This document shows, piece after piece, positions 16,888 through 24,483 of a stretch of 25,900 nucleotides of DNA (positions are counted from its first letter, which is position 1; each line of letters opens with the position of its first letter). A program made the position numbers and the translations under genes. Source of the DNA: JAYZDB01 sp036338025 (GTDB lineage Bacteria; Planctomycetota; UBA1135; UBA2386); NCBI GenBank assembly GCA_036338025.1, contig JAYZDB010000117.1, forward strand, positions 1 to 25,900, given 5' to 3'. Under the pieces are notes generated by a model. It ran no database searches. It had not been told where the DNA came from and saw only the letters and a program-made list of their open reading frames with translations.

Positions 16888-17976
16888 TCAGGGATTCGCG
16901 AGAATGTCGACGATCCGCTCGGCAGTGTGGCCGTCCCAGTTTTCAGGCACCGCGTGGGACTTCCACTCGCCAGCCAGGGCTTGGAGTCCGAGATCACGGA
17001 TCTTGTCGGGGTCGTTGTAGACCAACTCGTTTGAACCAAGCTCGATGGTAATCGGGCGTTCGGTGTTCGGTCGCAGGGTCATGCAGGGAATTCCGAGCAC
17101 CGTGGTCTCCTCTTGCAAGCCACCTGAATCCGTCAAAGTAAGAGCTGACTGACGAACCAGGGCAATGAACTCGAGGTAGCCCAGCGGTTCGATACAACGC
17201 AGGCCAGGCGGGGCATTGAGTGCCTCGACCTGTGCCCTGGTGCGCGGATGCACCGGAAACATCAGCGGCGCCTCCTCTGCCAACGGAGCCAGGGCAGCAA
17301 TCATCTGCTCAAAATTGGCGCTCTCGTCAACGTTGCTGGGTCGATGCATGGTCATCACCGAGTACTTTTGCCCTTCGAGCCCGAGCCTGGAGACCACATC
17401 TGATTCCTCGGTCCGCGGCAGTACGCGGAGCAAGGAGTCGATCATGACGTTGCCGACCAGGTGAACTCCCTCCGTCATTCCTTCACCAGCGAGGTTGCTA
17501 ACACCTGCTGGTTCGGTGACGAACAGATACTGGGAAAGTCGATCCACCAGCACCCGGTTGCGTTCCTCGGGCATCGACCAATCCCTGCTACGCAGACCGG
17601 CCTCCACGTGCACGACGGGTACAAACTGATTGGAAGCCGCCAAAGCAGCCGCCAAGGTCGAGGTCACGTCGCCCACCACCACCACTGCGTGCGGTGGATG
17701 TTCGGTGAGCAGGGCGCTCATTGCCTCGATGACTTTCGCGATCTGTAGTGATGACGATCCCGACCCGACCTCGAGGTGGTGGTCGGGGGTCGGCAACTCC
17801 AGATCCTCCATGATCCGGTCACTCAGGATCGGGTCGTAGTGCTGCCCGGTGTGGACCAATCTCACCTTGAATCGCCCCTGCGCGGCGAACGCACGGCACA
17901 GCGGAGCGACCTTCATGAAGTTGGGTCGCGCACCCGCCACAACTACGATTTCCGGCTGTTGACCTGATGATCCCAC
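16888..17976 (-). CDS. wecB: UDP-N-acetylglucosamine 2-epimerase (non-hydrolysing)
   Basis: Converts UDP-GlcNAc to UDP-ManNAc, a precursor for surface polysaccharides. The 362-residue length is typical. Motifs are GARPNFMKVAP (15-25), HTGQHYDP (42-49), VVGDVTSTLAAALAA, VHVEAGLRS, the PEERNR motif with its catalytic Glu, MTMHRPSNVD, HPRTRAQV and the UDP-binding TDSGGLQEE. The GTG at 17976 gives a start directly before the first beta strand; no good Shine-Dalgarno site precedes it. It has no polysaccharide-gene neighbours here, so it may supply a cell-surface polymer made elsewhere. An 82-base gap separates it from the next minus-strand gene upstream. Confidence 0.95.
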   Translation of the reverse strand: MGSSGQQPEIVVVAGARPNFMKVAPLCRAFAAQGRFKVRLVHTGQHYDPILSDRIMEDLELPTPDHHLEVGSGSSSLQIAKVIEAMSALLTEHPPHAVVVVGDVTSTLAAALAASNQFVPVVHVEAGLRSRDWSMPEERNRVLVDRLSQYLFVTEPAGVSNLAGEGMTEGVHLVGNVMIDSLLRVLPRTEESDVVSRLGLEGQKYSVMTMHRPSNVDESANFEQMIAALAPLAEEAPLMFPVHPRTRAQVEALNAPPGLRCIEPLGYLEFIALVRQSALTLTDSGGLQEETTVLGIPCMTLRPNTERPITIELGSNELVYNDPDKIRDLGLQALAGEWKSHAVPENWDGHTAERIVDILANP

Positions 17977-18058
17977 GGTCCAGAAGATAGCACGCCCGAT
18001 CCGCGCTCCGATTTAGCTTTACGACTTTGTCCTGTACCGGAGCGGAAAGCTCGGCTGT

Positions 18059-19735
18059 TCAGTGGCTGCGCAGATTCGCCTCGTGGCGTTTGCCAAGGGC
18101 AAGCAAGAGCACACGTCCCTGGTCGTCGGCGCGGACCCGCCCAGCAGCCAGAACGACGACTTCAGCCCTCGCCCACTCGATCCGGTAGGTCCCATCCGCC
18201 CCGGTAACGACCATCGATTGACTGGGGATGACAGCGCCACGGATGATCCGACGGCCTGGAATGCCCACTGGAACCCTGGGGGTCTGCGGCCGGACATGCA
18301 CGGGGCAGTTGGGAACGGGTCGCTGCTTGTCATCCAAAACGCGGCCCGTGATGACAGCAGACAAGCCGGCTTGCTGCCGGGCCCGAGTCTGATCGGGAAT
18401 CAGACCGACACTGACATCCTCACCATTGGCGTTGATCATCTCGGCGTAGTCGAGAAACCCCTCGGCCAGGACTTCGAGGGTCGGTTCGGTCAAGGTGGAT
18501 ACGACGTTGAACCGCCCTTCAGCATTGGTGCGGCCCTTGGCAACAACGCCGAGACCGCTGGTCAACCTGACCTCTGCCCCCCGAATCGTCAGGCCGGCCG
18601 GGCGGCTTCGCACCGTCCCGCTCACACGATACTCCGGCAGCGGTTGCAGGGTAAAAGTCCCGTCGCCAGATCCCGGTACAACACCACGCTGCTGGAAGGG
18701 CGCAAAATTCTGGTGGCGGATCTCCAATGTGACCCCCGCCGGCGTCATCGGTCCCGCCCGAAACTCCCCGGCCTTGTCGGTTTCTCCACTCGTCACGATC
18801 TGGTCATCGCGACTCACGATCACCACCGCCCCAGCGATCTTCTTCGCACCCTCAGCGCCCAACACCTTTCCCGCCACAAACACCCCGGGATCCAATCGAA
18901 TGGTGATCGGAGCGCCCGCGGGTGCGCGCACATCGATGACCTGCTGACCCATCAGATCGCCCGACCGGGCATCGACTCGATAGCGGCCCGCTGCCACGAA
19001 CCGCATTTCGGCTTCACCATCGCATCGGTAGGATTCGGCGTGGCTCTGCCTGCCAAAGTGCAACAATTCCGGATTGAAATCCGGCCGACGCATCGTGCTC
19101 AACAACACGTGGCGTCGCCACGCCGCGCGTAGTTCCGGGCGCACTGATCCTGTTCCGGCCTGGACACTCGGCACTGTCAAGGCCGACGGTGCCGGGGTCG
19201 CCAGCGACTTTACGCGGAACACGACCTCGCCGAGCAAGGACTGTTTCGCGTCAACGAACCGGAGCTGACAGGGCAATGTCAGCCCATCGAGTTCGAGCGC
19301 GATGCGGACATAACCGCGCTGCTCATGTTGGCGAACCATCGCGTCGAGCTTGTCGGCACGATCGAAGAAATGCTCCGTGAGATATCCATCTGCCCCAAAC
19401 ACCAGGGCGTTCAGGTGCGAGCTGGAAATGCGCACAATTCCATCCTCATCCGTGGATCCGAGGGCCTCGCCATGCACATCGAAAATCCGTCCGCCCTTGA
19501 TCGCCAGGCCTGTCGCAGCACTGACAAAGCGAAACTCCAGCCCGGTGGCCGAAGAGCCGGGTGGCACCGGGTCGCGTGCCGGTTCCAGGGTCGCGATACC
19601 GGCAGGGTCCACGCGGAGCCTGGGAGGGCTCGAGGTGATCAGACTCGGCAGCGGCGCTGAGTCACCAGGCCAGTACAGAAACAGCGTGGTCCCCAAGACA
19701 AACAGCAGGATCAGCCCGGGCACCACGGCCTTCAT
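18059..19735 (-). CDS. Membrane-anchored carboxypeptidase-regulatory-like protein coupled to DUF4920 lipoprotein
   Basis: A 558-residue protein with an N-terminal membrane anchor (about 5-21, LILLFVLGTTLFLYW) and a Pro/Ser-rich spacer. Several beta-sandwich domains follow, with cues ITIRLDPGVFVAGKVLG with KAGEFRAGPMTPAG; YRVSGTVRSRPAGLTIRGAEV with AEGRFNVVSTL; and AVITGRVLDDKQRPVPNCPV with ADGTYRIEWA. An unusual central section (about residues 130-240) looks less like the repeats and contains lone Cys residues. The start ATG at 19735 has an AAGGAG site that overlaps the stop of the upstream DUF4920 gene, so the two are probably translated from one message. Surface anchoring is inferred; no enzyme motif is seen. 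It is the third such protein in the window. Confidence 0.85.
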   Translation of the reverse strand: MKAVVPGLILLFVLGTTLFLYWPGDSAPLPSLITSSPPRLRVDPAGIATLEPARDPVPPGSSATGLEFRFVSAATGLAIKGGRIFDVHGEALGSTDEDGIVRISSSHLNALVFGADGYLTEHFFDRADKLDAMVRQHEQRGYVRIALELDGLTLPCQLRFVDAKQSLLGEVVFRVKSLATPAPSALTVPSVQAGTGSVRPELRAAWRRHVLLSTMRRPDFNPELLHFGRQSHAESYRCDGEAEMRFVAAGRYRVDARSGDLMGQQVIDVRAPAGAPITIRLDPGVFVAGKVLGAEGAKKIAGAVVIVSRDDQIVTSGETDKAGEFRAGPMTPAGVTLEIRHQNFAPFQQRGVVPGSGDGTFTLQPLPEYRVSGTVRSRPAGLTIRGAEVRLTSGLGVVAKGRTNAEGRFNVVSTLTEPTLEVLAEGFLDYAEMINANGEDVSVGLIPDQTRARQQAGLSAVITGRVLDDKQRPVPNCPVHVRPQTPRVPVGIPGRRIIRGAVIPSQSMVVTGADGTYRIEWARAEVVVLAAGRVRADDQGRVLLLALGKRHEANLRSH

Positions 19736-19745
19736 GGCGGCCTGA

Positions 19746-19751
19746 CTCCTT
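19746..19751 (-). promoter_or_regulatory. Shine-Dalgarno site overlapping the upstream stop codon
   Basis: AAGGAG lies 10 bases before the ATG at 19735 and shares its first two bases with the TAA stop of the DUF4920 gene. It supports the chosen start and suggests coupling between the two genes. Confidence 0.6.
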
Positions 19752-20322
19752 ACTTCTTAAGTGCCACACCGTCCGCCATGACGGTGAACTCATGGCGAGG
19801 CTTGTCGACCTTCTTGGCTTCCTCGTGCTTGCCTTCGTCTTCAAGGAGGTGCTTGATCTCGGCAACCGAGACCTCTTTGACATCGAAGCTCCCGTCGAGA
19901 ATTGCTTCGCGGCCCTCGCAATCCAACGGCATGAAAAATCCGTAGTCGCGGAATTTGATCCGAACCTTGGCCGGGCCATCCGTAAGGATCATCCAGCAGC
20001 CCTTCTTCTTGCACACCGCCGATACCTTGCCCGTCAAGCGGATCTTCTTGCCCGCGTGCTTCTCCGGTTCCGCGGCCACAGAAGCAACGGTGATGGCCTC
20101 GGCACCCTTGGCAACCCCATCGCCGAAATGATCGTAGACTTTTGCATCGAGTCGATCGGCGGCGGCGACTTGCGTGGAACTCGCTGGCTTCTTCTTGGTC
20201 GGCTGACTGGTGGGAGCTTTGCGAGCGGCTTTCGAACCGCCAGAGGTGGTCGCCTCAGCGTTTTCCTGGGTGCAACCGAAGAGCAGGCCTATGGCGACAA
20301 GAACTGTGAATATGGTCTTCAT
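19750..20322 (-). CDS. DUF4920-domain lipoprotein
   Basis: A 190-residue lipoprotein: hydrophobic signal ending LLFGC, Cys 17 predicted as lipidated. A Lys/Ser/Thr-rich linker (about 20-55) leads to a DUF4920-type domain (about 62-190), recognised by YDHFGDG, GKKIRLTGKVSAVCKKKGCWMIL (Cys 104 and Cys 109, spaced CxxxxC) and KFRDYGFFMPLDCEG. The two Cys residues and the 'GCWM' patch are the most conserved parts of the family and hint at a redox or metal-binding role, but none has been proven to my knowledge. It is the first gene of a pair with the beta-sandwich protein downstream. The function is unknown; the domain call is by pattern. Confidence 0.8.
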   Translation of the reverse strand: MKTIFTVLVAIGLLFGCTQENAEATTSGGSKAARKAPTSQPTKKKPASSTQVAAADRLDAKVYDHFGDGVAKGAEAITVASVAAEPEKHAGKKIRLTGKVSAVCKKKGCWMILTDGPAKVRIKFRDYGFFMPLDCEGREAILDGSFDVKEVSVAEIKHLLEDEGKHEEAKKVDKPRHEFTVMADGVALKK

Positions 20323-20428
20323 GATCCGCGTCAGGATAGCTCAATGGCCCCGCACCGGCGAGACCAGAGGGGTTTATGCGCGCTAAAGTTGCTGTGCACG
20401 AGCGGATGTCCCAACCCGGCACAGAGGG

Positions 20429-21838
20429 CTACGTGCGCGGTCGGATATGAACTCCGTCGCTAACGCTGATAACACCGGAGGAGAATCCAATCACAGCCCA
20501 CTGCGTGAACACACTCACGCCATTGAGCGTGGGGTTCGTGGGCATCGGAATGGTGAACTTGGCAGTGCCAGCCCCCGTCACCGTGGTCGACAAATGCATG
20601 TCCCAGGACACCAATAGATTGCAGCCCAAAGGAGCGCCCGAGAGAATTGAGTTCAAGTTGAACGGCAATGGGCCAAACGGGCCGGTGGTGTTCGATAGCC
20701 CGATCAGCAGCATCCCAAGGCCCTGCTCGGCGTCTCGGAGAGTGAGGTCAAACTTCTGGCCACCAAGCGGTAACCCAGTCCAACCACTGCGAAGTTCTTT
20801 CGAGTTGGATCCAGCGCAACCCTTACCGAACAGTTCAAACGGAAGTTCGGTCCCGGACGTCACATTGCTGGGAACTCCGGTGCCGAGGAGACCTACCGGG
20901 CTGGAGAACCAAGTTCCAGCGGCGACATCAAAGTGATCGAGTTGGCGTGTTGTGGAACCATAACCAGCCACGACACCAGCGATGTTGGTCCACGGATTGA
21001 GGGAAGCGCCGTTGGCATTGGACTGCGGTGCGCGGGTGGCGTTCAGCTGCGTCCCGGAATTGATTACGCTATTCGCTGGATCGTGAGGCAGAGTCGGATC
21101 AACGGAGAAGAGAGCGCCTCCGATGCATCCAGCAAACACATGACCATCACGGCCCAGGTTCATGTCCCAGACGCTGTGCGCAGAACTGAAAAACGATGTG
21201 CACAGTGCCACTCCGCGAACGGTAGAGCTGGGGTCGTTGGCATCCAATGCCCACACATTGGAGCGATTTGCACTGTTGTGAGAGGTGCCGAAGAAGACGT
21301 GTCGGCCATCGGTGGTAATCGACTGGAACAATCCTGCAATGCCCGCCGTTGCACGAGAAACACGGACGGTGGCTGCGCCACCAACACGAGGTATAAACCC
21401 AATGTCGTCACCGTCGGCATACCAGATCTCGTCTCCCCGCAGCGCCAGTCCATTGACGTAGCCCACCGAACCCGTTGTCAACCGCACCTCCGAAATCACC
21501 GTGGCCGTGTTCCCCGAGACAGTCAACAACACCGAGAATATCTCACCGGGATTCGGGACCTGGACGAGGGTACCACCGATGGTGCCGTAGTAGATCATCC
21601 CGGCTCCGTCTGCGACGACGGCATTTGCACCCGCCATGTTCGGTGTCGGATTGCTGATCGAGATCTTGGTCTTGCGGTCCGCTGACACCAAGAACAAGCC
21701 ACCACCGCCGGTCTTGGTGATGAAGTTGTCAAAAGCGGCCGCTACCCAGGTGTCTCTGGGAAGCTGTGCGGCTACCGGCTGCGTAATGGCGCCAAAAGCA
21801 GCAAGAACGGCGAGATAACGGCAGGCAGAGTGAGTCAT
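20429..21838 (-). CDS. Secreted beta-propeller-like protein with planctomycete-type C-terminal domain
   Basis: A 469-residue secreted protein with a signal peptide (about 1-24, ending PVAAQ). The N-terminal two thirds show short repeats of the beta-propeller sort, for example GGLFLVSADRKTKI, ADGAGMIYYGTIGG, LALRGDEIWYADGD, ITTDGRHVFFGTS and GRDGHVFAGCIGG. The C-terminal part (about 340-469) begins FELFGKGCAGS, continues with LPLGGQKFDLTLRDAEQG, LPFNLNSILSGAPLGCNLLVSW and ends with a PTNPTLNGVSVFTQWAV block. That arrangement is a domain I have seen repeatedly in marine planctomycete exported proteins, usually at the C-terminus, and it may be a sorting or surface-attachment module. The ATG at 21838 has a good GGAG site 5 bases upstream. 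Ligand and role are unknown. Confidence 0.8.
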   Translation of the reverse strand: MTHSACRYLAVLAAFGAITQPVAAQLPRDTWVAAAFDNFITKTGGGGLFLVSADRKTKISISNPTPNMAGANAVVADGAGMIYYGTIGGTLVQVPNPGEIFSVLLTVSGNTATVISEVRLTTGSVGYVNGLALRGDEIWYADGDDIGFIPRVGGAATVRVSRATAGIAGLFQSITTDGRHVFFGTSHNSANRSNVWALDANDPSSTVRGVALCTSFFSSAHSVWDMNLGRDGHVFAGCIGGALFSVDPTLPHDPANSVINSGTQLNATRAPQSNANGASLNPWTNIAGVVAGYGSTTRQLDHFDVAAGTWFSSPVGLLGTGVPSNVTSGTELPFELFGKGCAGSNSKELRSGWTGLPLGGQKFDLTLRDAEQGLGMLLIGLSNTTGPFGPLPFNLNSILSGAPLGCNLLVSWDMHLSTTVTGAGTAKFTIPMPTNPTLNGVSVFTQWAVIGFSSGVISVSDGVHIRPRT

Positions 21839-22066
21839 GGTCTCTCCAGCGGATGGGAAGGTCTGAGGACGAGGGCGGGTGCTGAGGTAGGCACCTACGC
21901 CCGGACCATCCTATCTTCAACCTGCCGCAACGTTCAATGCCTCCCGACGCGCATTACGGACCGGGTCCGAACTTGCATCGGTGTCGAAATTGTCACAAAG
22001 CGGACCTCAAATCAGCCCGCGGCATTCCTACGCCGAACGTAACTTCTAAGTGGTCCGCAAGATGGC
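21839..22066. other. Leader region of the propeller-like gene, no gene seen
   Basis: The 228 bases between the GFA gene's stop and the propeller-like gene's start contain a GGAG Shine-Dalgarno site (21844-21847 complement) and a small hairpin GTAGG-CA-CCTAC near 21884-21895, which would lie in the untranslated leader. I see no open frame with coding character and no clear promoter boxes. Confidence 0.4.
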
Positions 22067-22465
22067 TTACTCTGCTGGTGGCCAACCCTGGTGCTGCGGC
22101 AAGTCGTCACGGATCTCGTGCCAACAGACCTTATCCGCGACAAAGATGTGGAAGGATGGTCGCAGTCCCGGGTCGCCATTGACCGTTCCAGCTTCTACGT
22201 AGACGGCCCCACCACCCTCGCCGTAGAGACTCGAACCGCAGTTCGAGCAGAATCCGCGATCACCAAAGCCTTCTTCGCGGTAGGTGCCGAGGCTTTCCTC
22301 GCCAGCGACAAGTCGGAAGTTGTCCCGGTCAGTGGCGAGCACCGTAGCGTGCGCAGCCCCGCCGCAACGTTGGCAGCGTGAGCAATGACAATGGCCCATT
22401 CCGGCGGCACTGTCGATCTCGTAACGAATGTTGCCGCACAGGCAGCCACCTTCAATCTTGGACAT
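22067..22465 (-). CDS. GFA-family (Mss4-fold) zinc protein
   Basis: A 132-residue protein of the glutathione-dependent formaldehyde-activating enzyme family (GFA). It has the Cys pattern of the fold: GGCLCG (Cys 8, 10), the catalytic-type CHCSRC (Cys 26, 28, 31) and FCSNCGS (Cys 73, 76), so both zinc sites appear complete. Many members are not actually formaldehyde-activating, so a specific reaction is not claimed. A strong Shine-Dalgarno site, AAAGGAG, lies 6 bases before the ATG at 22465 and fixes the start. It is a single gene on the minus strand, with no partner of known relation. Confidence 0.88.
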   Translation of the reverse strand: MSKIEGGCLCGNIRYEIDSAAGMGHCHCSRCQRCGGAAHATVLATDRDNFRLVAGEESLGTYREEGFGDRGFCSNCGSSLYGEGGGAVYVEAGTVNGDPGLRPSFHIFVADKVCWHEIRDDLPQHQGWPPAE

Positions 22466-22677
22466 GGTCTTCTCCTTTGGTTCGTCGAAACGGGTGAGAC
22501 ACAGTCGCCACCCAAAATCGCTTGCACGACCTCGCCGGAGACAACCGTCCAGCCATCCTAGCGTCCCAGGTTGCGGAACCGGACAACAATTCCCAACCCT
22601 GGCTTCTGCCCGCGGGCTGGGCCACTTCGGGACTGCGCCAGTGGCTCGAAATCAACCGTATTGAGTTGGGGCCCCGG
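22466..22677. other. Intergenic region between Sel1 and GFA genes, nothing clear
   Basis: Apart from the GFA ribosome-binding site, 212 bases without a gene I can support. Short hairpin-forming sequences exist (GCCACT 22621-22626 with AGTGGC 22640-22645; GGGGCCCC at 22668-22675), but no T-tract follows on the relevant strand, so I do not call a terminator. Confidence 0.35.
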
Positions 22678-23502
22678 CTAGGTCTTGGCTTTCGCACTCG
22701 CCGATGCCAACTCCCCCAACAACTCGCGCGATCGCTTTTGAACGTCTGCGATCTGCTCAGTAGCCATGTGCTCCTCTATCACCTGGCGGTTGGGGTGACC
22801 CGACGCGTCACCATTCTCGTGTGCCACCGTAAACCACGCACAAGCCTCCACGAGATCTTGGGTCACGCCAATGCCAGCCTCGTAACACAAGCCGAGGTTG
22901 AACATCGCCACGGCGTCTTGAAGGTCAACGGCCTTGCGATACCACTTGACGGCTTCTCCTTCGTCCATGGTGACTCCCTCACCTTTGGCATACATCCCAG
23001 CGAGATTGCACATCGCACTCGCGTAGCCAAGGTCCGCCGCCTTTCGATACCACTCGGCGGCTGACTCAGCATCCTTGGTAACCCCTTCACCTATTTCGTA
23101 TGTGACCCCAAGGTTGAACATCGCGACCGCGTCGCCGAGGTCTGCCGATTTCCGGTACCACTTGACGGCTTCCTCGGCGTTCTTCTCGACACCTTCGCCC
23201 GTGTCATATTTGCTACCAAGGCTGCACATCGCTACCGCATCACCGATATCTGCGGACTTCCGGTACCACCTGACGGCTTCCTCGGCGTCCTTGCTGACAC
23301 CCTTACCCGCAGCGTACATCCCACCGAGGTTGCACATCGCTACCGCGTCTCCAAGATCCGAGGCCTTTCGATACCACCTGGCAGCTTCTTCGAGGTCCTT
23401 GGTCACGCCATCGCCTTCTTCATACACGACCCCCAGGTCGCACATTGCTCCGGCATCTCCAAGCTCAGCAGCTTCTCGCCATCCTTGTACCTGGTCGTTC
23501 AT
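22678..23502 (-). CDS. Sel1-repeat protein
   Basis: A 274-residue protein made almost wholly of Sel1-like (TPR-related) repeats of 36 residues, six full copies (about 10-225) plus a seventh, incomplete one. Each full repeat follows the pattern LGDAVAMxNLGxxYxxGxGVxKDxxEAVxWYRKA. Such solenoids bind other proteins; in bacteria they occur in regulatory, envelope and toxin-related contexts. The repeated position usually filled by an aromatic or other residue is Cys in four of the six copies (AMC) and Phe in two. The ATG at 23502 is chosen because an AGGTGA site lies close before it; the frame extends 24 codons further upstream but without a good site. No signal peptide with this start, so it should be cytoplasmic. 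The partner is unknown. Confidence 0.88.
   Translation of the reverse strand: MNDQVQGWREAAELGDAGAMCDLGVVYEEGDGVTKDLEEAARWYRKASDLGDAVAMCNLGGMYAAGKGVSKDAEEAVRWYRKSADIGDAVAMCSLGSKYDTGEGVEKNAEEAVKWYRKSADLGDAVAMFNLGVTYEIGEGVTKDAESAAEWYRKAADLGYASAMCNLAGMYAKGEGVTMDEGEAVKWYRKAVDLQDAVAMFNLGLCYEAGIGVTQDLVEACAWFTVAHENGDASGHPNRQVIEEHMATEQIADVQKRSRELLGELASASAKAKT
22828..23475 (-). repeat. Tandem 108-base coding repeat (Sel1 units)
   Basis: The six repeats are visible in DNA as units of 108 bases; the same words, such as TACCACTTGACGGCTTC or close variants, recur at that spacing in the plus-strand text. Similarity at the base level suggests relatively recent duplication, and the array could change length by recombination. 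Confidence 0.75.
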
Positions 23503-23506
23503 CGGT

Positions 23507-23512
23507 TCACCT
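23507..23512 (-). promoter_or_regulatory. Shine-Dalgarno site deciding the Sel1 start
   Basis: AGGTGA at a close distance before the ATG at 23502. It supports this start over the longer open frame beginning at 23574. Confidence 0.55.
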
Positions 23513-23537
23513 GCGATGCTGTTTTGAGCCGCCAGAC

Positions 23538-23594
23538 ACTTTGCGTGAGGAACTACGGCGAGGAAACAGGACACCTCCGCTCGCCCGCAAAGTG
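23538..23594. promoter_or_regulatory. Inverted repeat between divergent Sel1 and lipoprotein genes
   Basis: Two perfect 9-base inverted copies, CACTTTGCG (23538-23546) and CGCAAAGTG (23586-23594), stand 39 bases apart in the 131-base divergent intergenic region. Nearby bases are also partly shared between the two arms. They could be two binding sites for one regulator of both genes; function unproven. Confidence 0.35.
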
Positions 23595-23633
23595 CCGGTC
23601 ACTCGAGGGCAAATGCTCTAGGATGGAATTGAC

Positions 23634-24035
23634 ATGAAGAACCGCAACTTTGCAATTCTTGTCGGCCTGCTTCTTCCCATGGCCTGCTGTCTTCCCCCTG
23701 GCCAGCGATTGCTCACGGTTCAGATTGAATTGGATGGCGTAATTACCTTCGAGGGCATCCGAGGCGTGCCTGATTACATACCTGTCGATCAGATGTGGGA
23801 CGTACTACAAGACGTTCCGTTCCACTTGAGAGACGGTTCCGCTACCAAGCCCGATAGTCCTGATGCGAACACCTGCTCGCTGAACGGCAAGATCGCTGTG
23901 CGTATCCATCATGGAGATGAGGAATTGGGCCGCGCCAAACTCACCTCGCTCGCGCTTTACAAGAGCGAGTCTGACTCTTCATGGTCACTCAAGGAGAGCG
24001 AAGCCCTCCGAGTCAAGCGCGCAAAAACACACTAG
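23634..24035 (+). CDS. Small exported protein, unknown function
   Basis: A 133-residue protein whose N-terminus (MKNRNFAILVGLLLPMACC) is a signal peptide, possibly lipidated at one of the two Cys residues, although the site is not canonical. The rest is short and has no motif I know; it is hydrophilic with alternating strands (LLTVQIELDGVITFEGI, GKIAVRIHHGDEEL, KLTSLALYKSESD) and may form a small beta fold. It is divergent from the Sel1 gene and converges on a MORN-like lipoprotein gene with 33 bases between stops. A weak AGGA site precedes the ATG. Real-gene status rests on the signal peptide, its fit between neighbours and frame length. Confidence 0.6.
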   Translation: MKNRNFAILVGLLLPMACCLPPGQRLLTVQIELDGVITFEGIRGVPDYIPVDQMWDVLQDVPFHLRDGSATKPDSPDANTCSLNGKIAVRIHHGDEELGRAKLTSLALYKSESDSSWSLKESEALRVKRAKTH

Positions 24036-24068
24036 GCGCCCATGATCGTCATGCGGTGGAACTAGTCG

Positions 24069-24479
24069 CTACTTCTCGGGGAGCGGGGCGATCTTCACAC
24101 CAGCTTTGTAGATACCGCTCCGTTCATGCTCAAGAGAGCCGTCTTGGTTCCAGTAGGTCCAGCGCCCTTCTTCCTCGCCGTCCTTGAGTGCTCCATCCAT
24201 CTTCTTCTGACCGTTCGTGTGCCAGGCGATCCAGCGACCTTCTGCGCTACCGTTTTTAAACACGCCCTCGGTAGCCTTTTGGCCATTTCGGTGCCAGGCA
24301 GTCCAACGGCCGGCTGGGGTCCCGTCGTCGAGCCGATAACCCTCTACCTGCTTCTGGCCACTCCCGTATTTCTCAACGAATGCCTCTCCATGACCTGTTG
24401 AAGTGGAGCAACCGACGAGCAAACCAAGGCATGCCAGAACAAGGAGAGGTCGCCGCCATCCGGACGCAACCGACGTCAT
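24069..24479 (-). CDS. MORN-like (YwqK-type) repeat lipoprotein, copy A
   Basis: A 136-residue lipoprotein: signal ending LLVGC (Cys 24) and then three to four MORN-variant repeats of about 23 residues, with the pattern G-x-W-x-x-W-x-x-NGQK-x-x-x-G, for example GRWTAWHRNGQKATEGVFKNG and GRWIAWHTNGQKKMDGALKDG. Related domains are often labelled 'YwqK family antitoxin' in databases, though that name does not prove antitoxin activity, and the lipobox places this protein in the envelope rather than in the cytoplasm. It begins 4 bases after the DUF5063 stop, so it is probably co-translated. A paralogue (copy B) lies upstream in the same unit, ending in the same type of sequence, IYKAGxKIAxLPxK. 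Confidence 0.85.
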   Translation of the reverse strand: MTSVASGWRRPLLVLACLGLLVGCSTSTGHGEAFVEKYGSGQKQVEGYRLDDGTPAGRWTAWHRNGQKATEGVFKNGSAEGRWIAWHTNGQKKMDGALKDGEEEGRWTYWNQDGSLEHERSGIYKAGVKIAPLPEK

Positions 24480-24483
24480 CACC

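Noticed and set aside
16881..16888. AGAGCTCT palindrome between ThuA and wecB stops
   Set aside because: No loop or T-run, too short to call a terminator.
18004..18044. 7-base inverted repeat CGCTCCG / CGGAGCG with a 27-base loop between wecB and the third beta-sandwich gene
   Set aside because: Long loop and no T-tract; within chance expectation for this base composition.
18062..19132. 356-residue plus-strand frame antisense to the third beta-sandwich gene
   Set aside because: No recognisable domain; the opposite frame has an anchor, Shine-Dalgarno site and repeated domain signatures.
22108..22465. Reading the GFA gene as a proven formaldehyde-activating enzyme
   Set aside because: The family name is historical and most members have no shown activity; only the zinc-binding fold can be supported.
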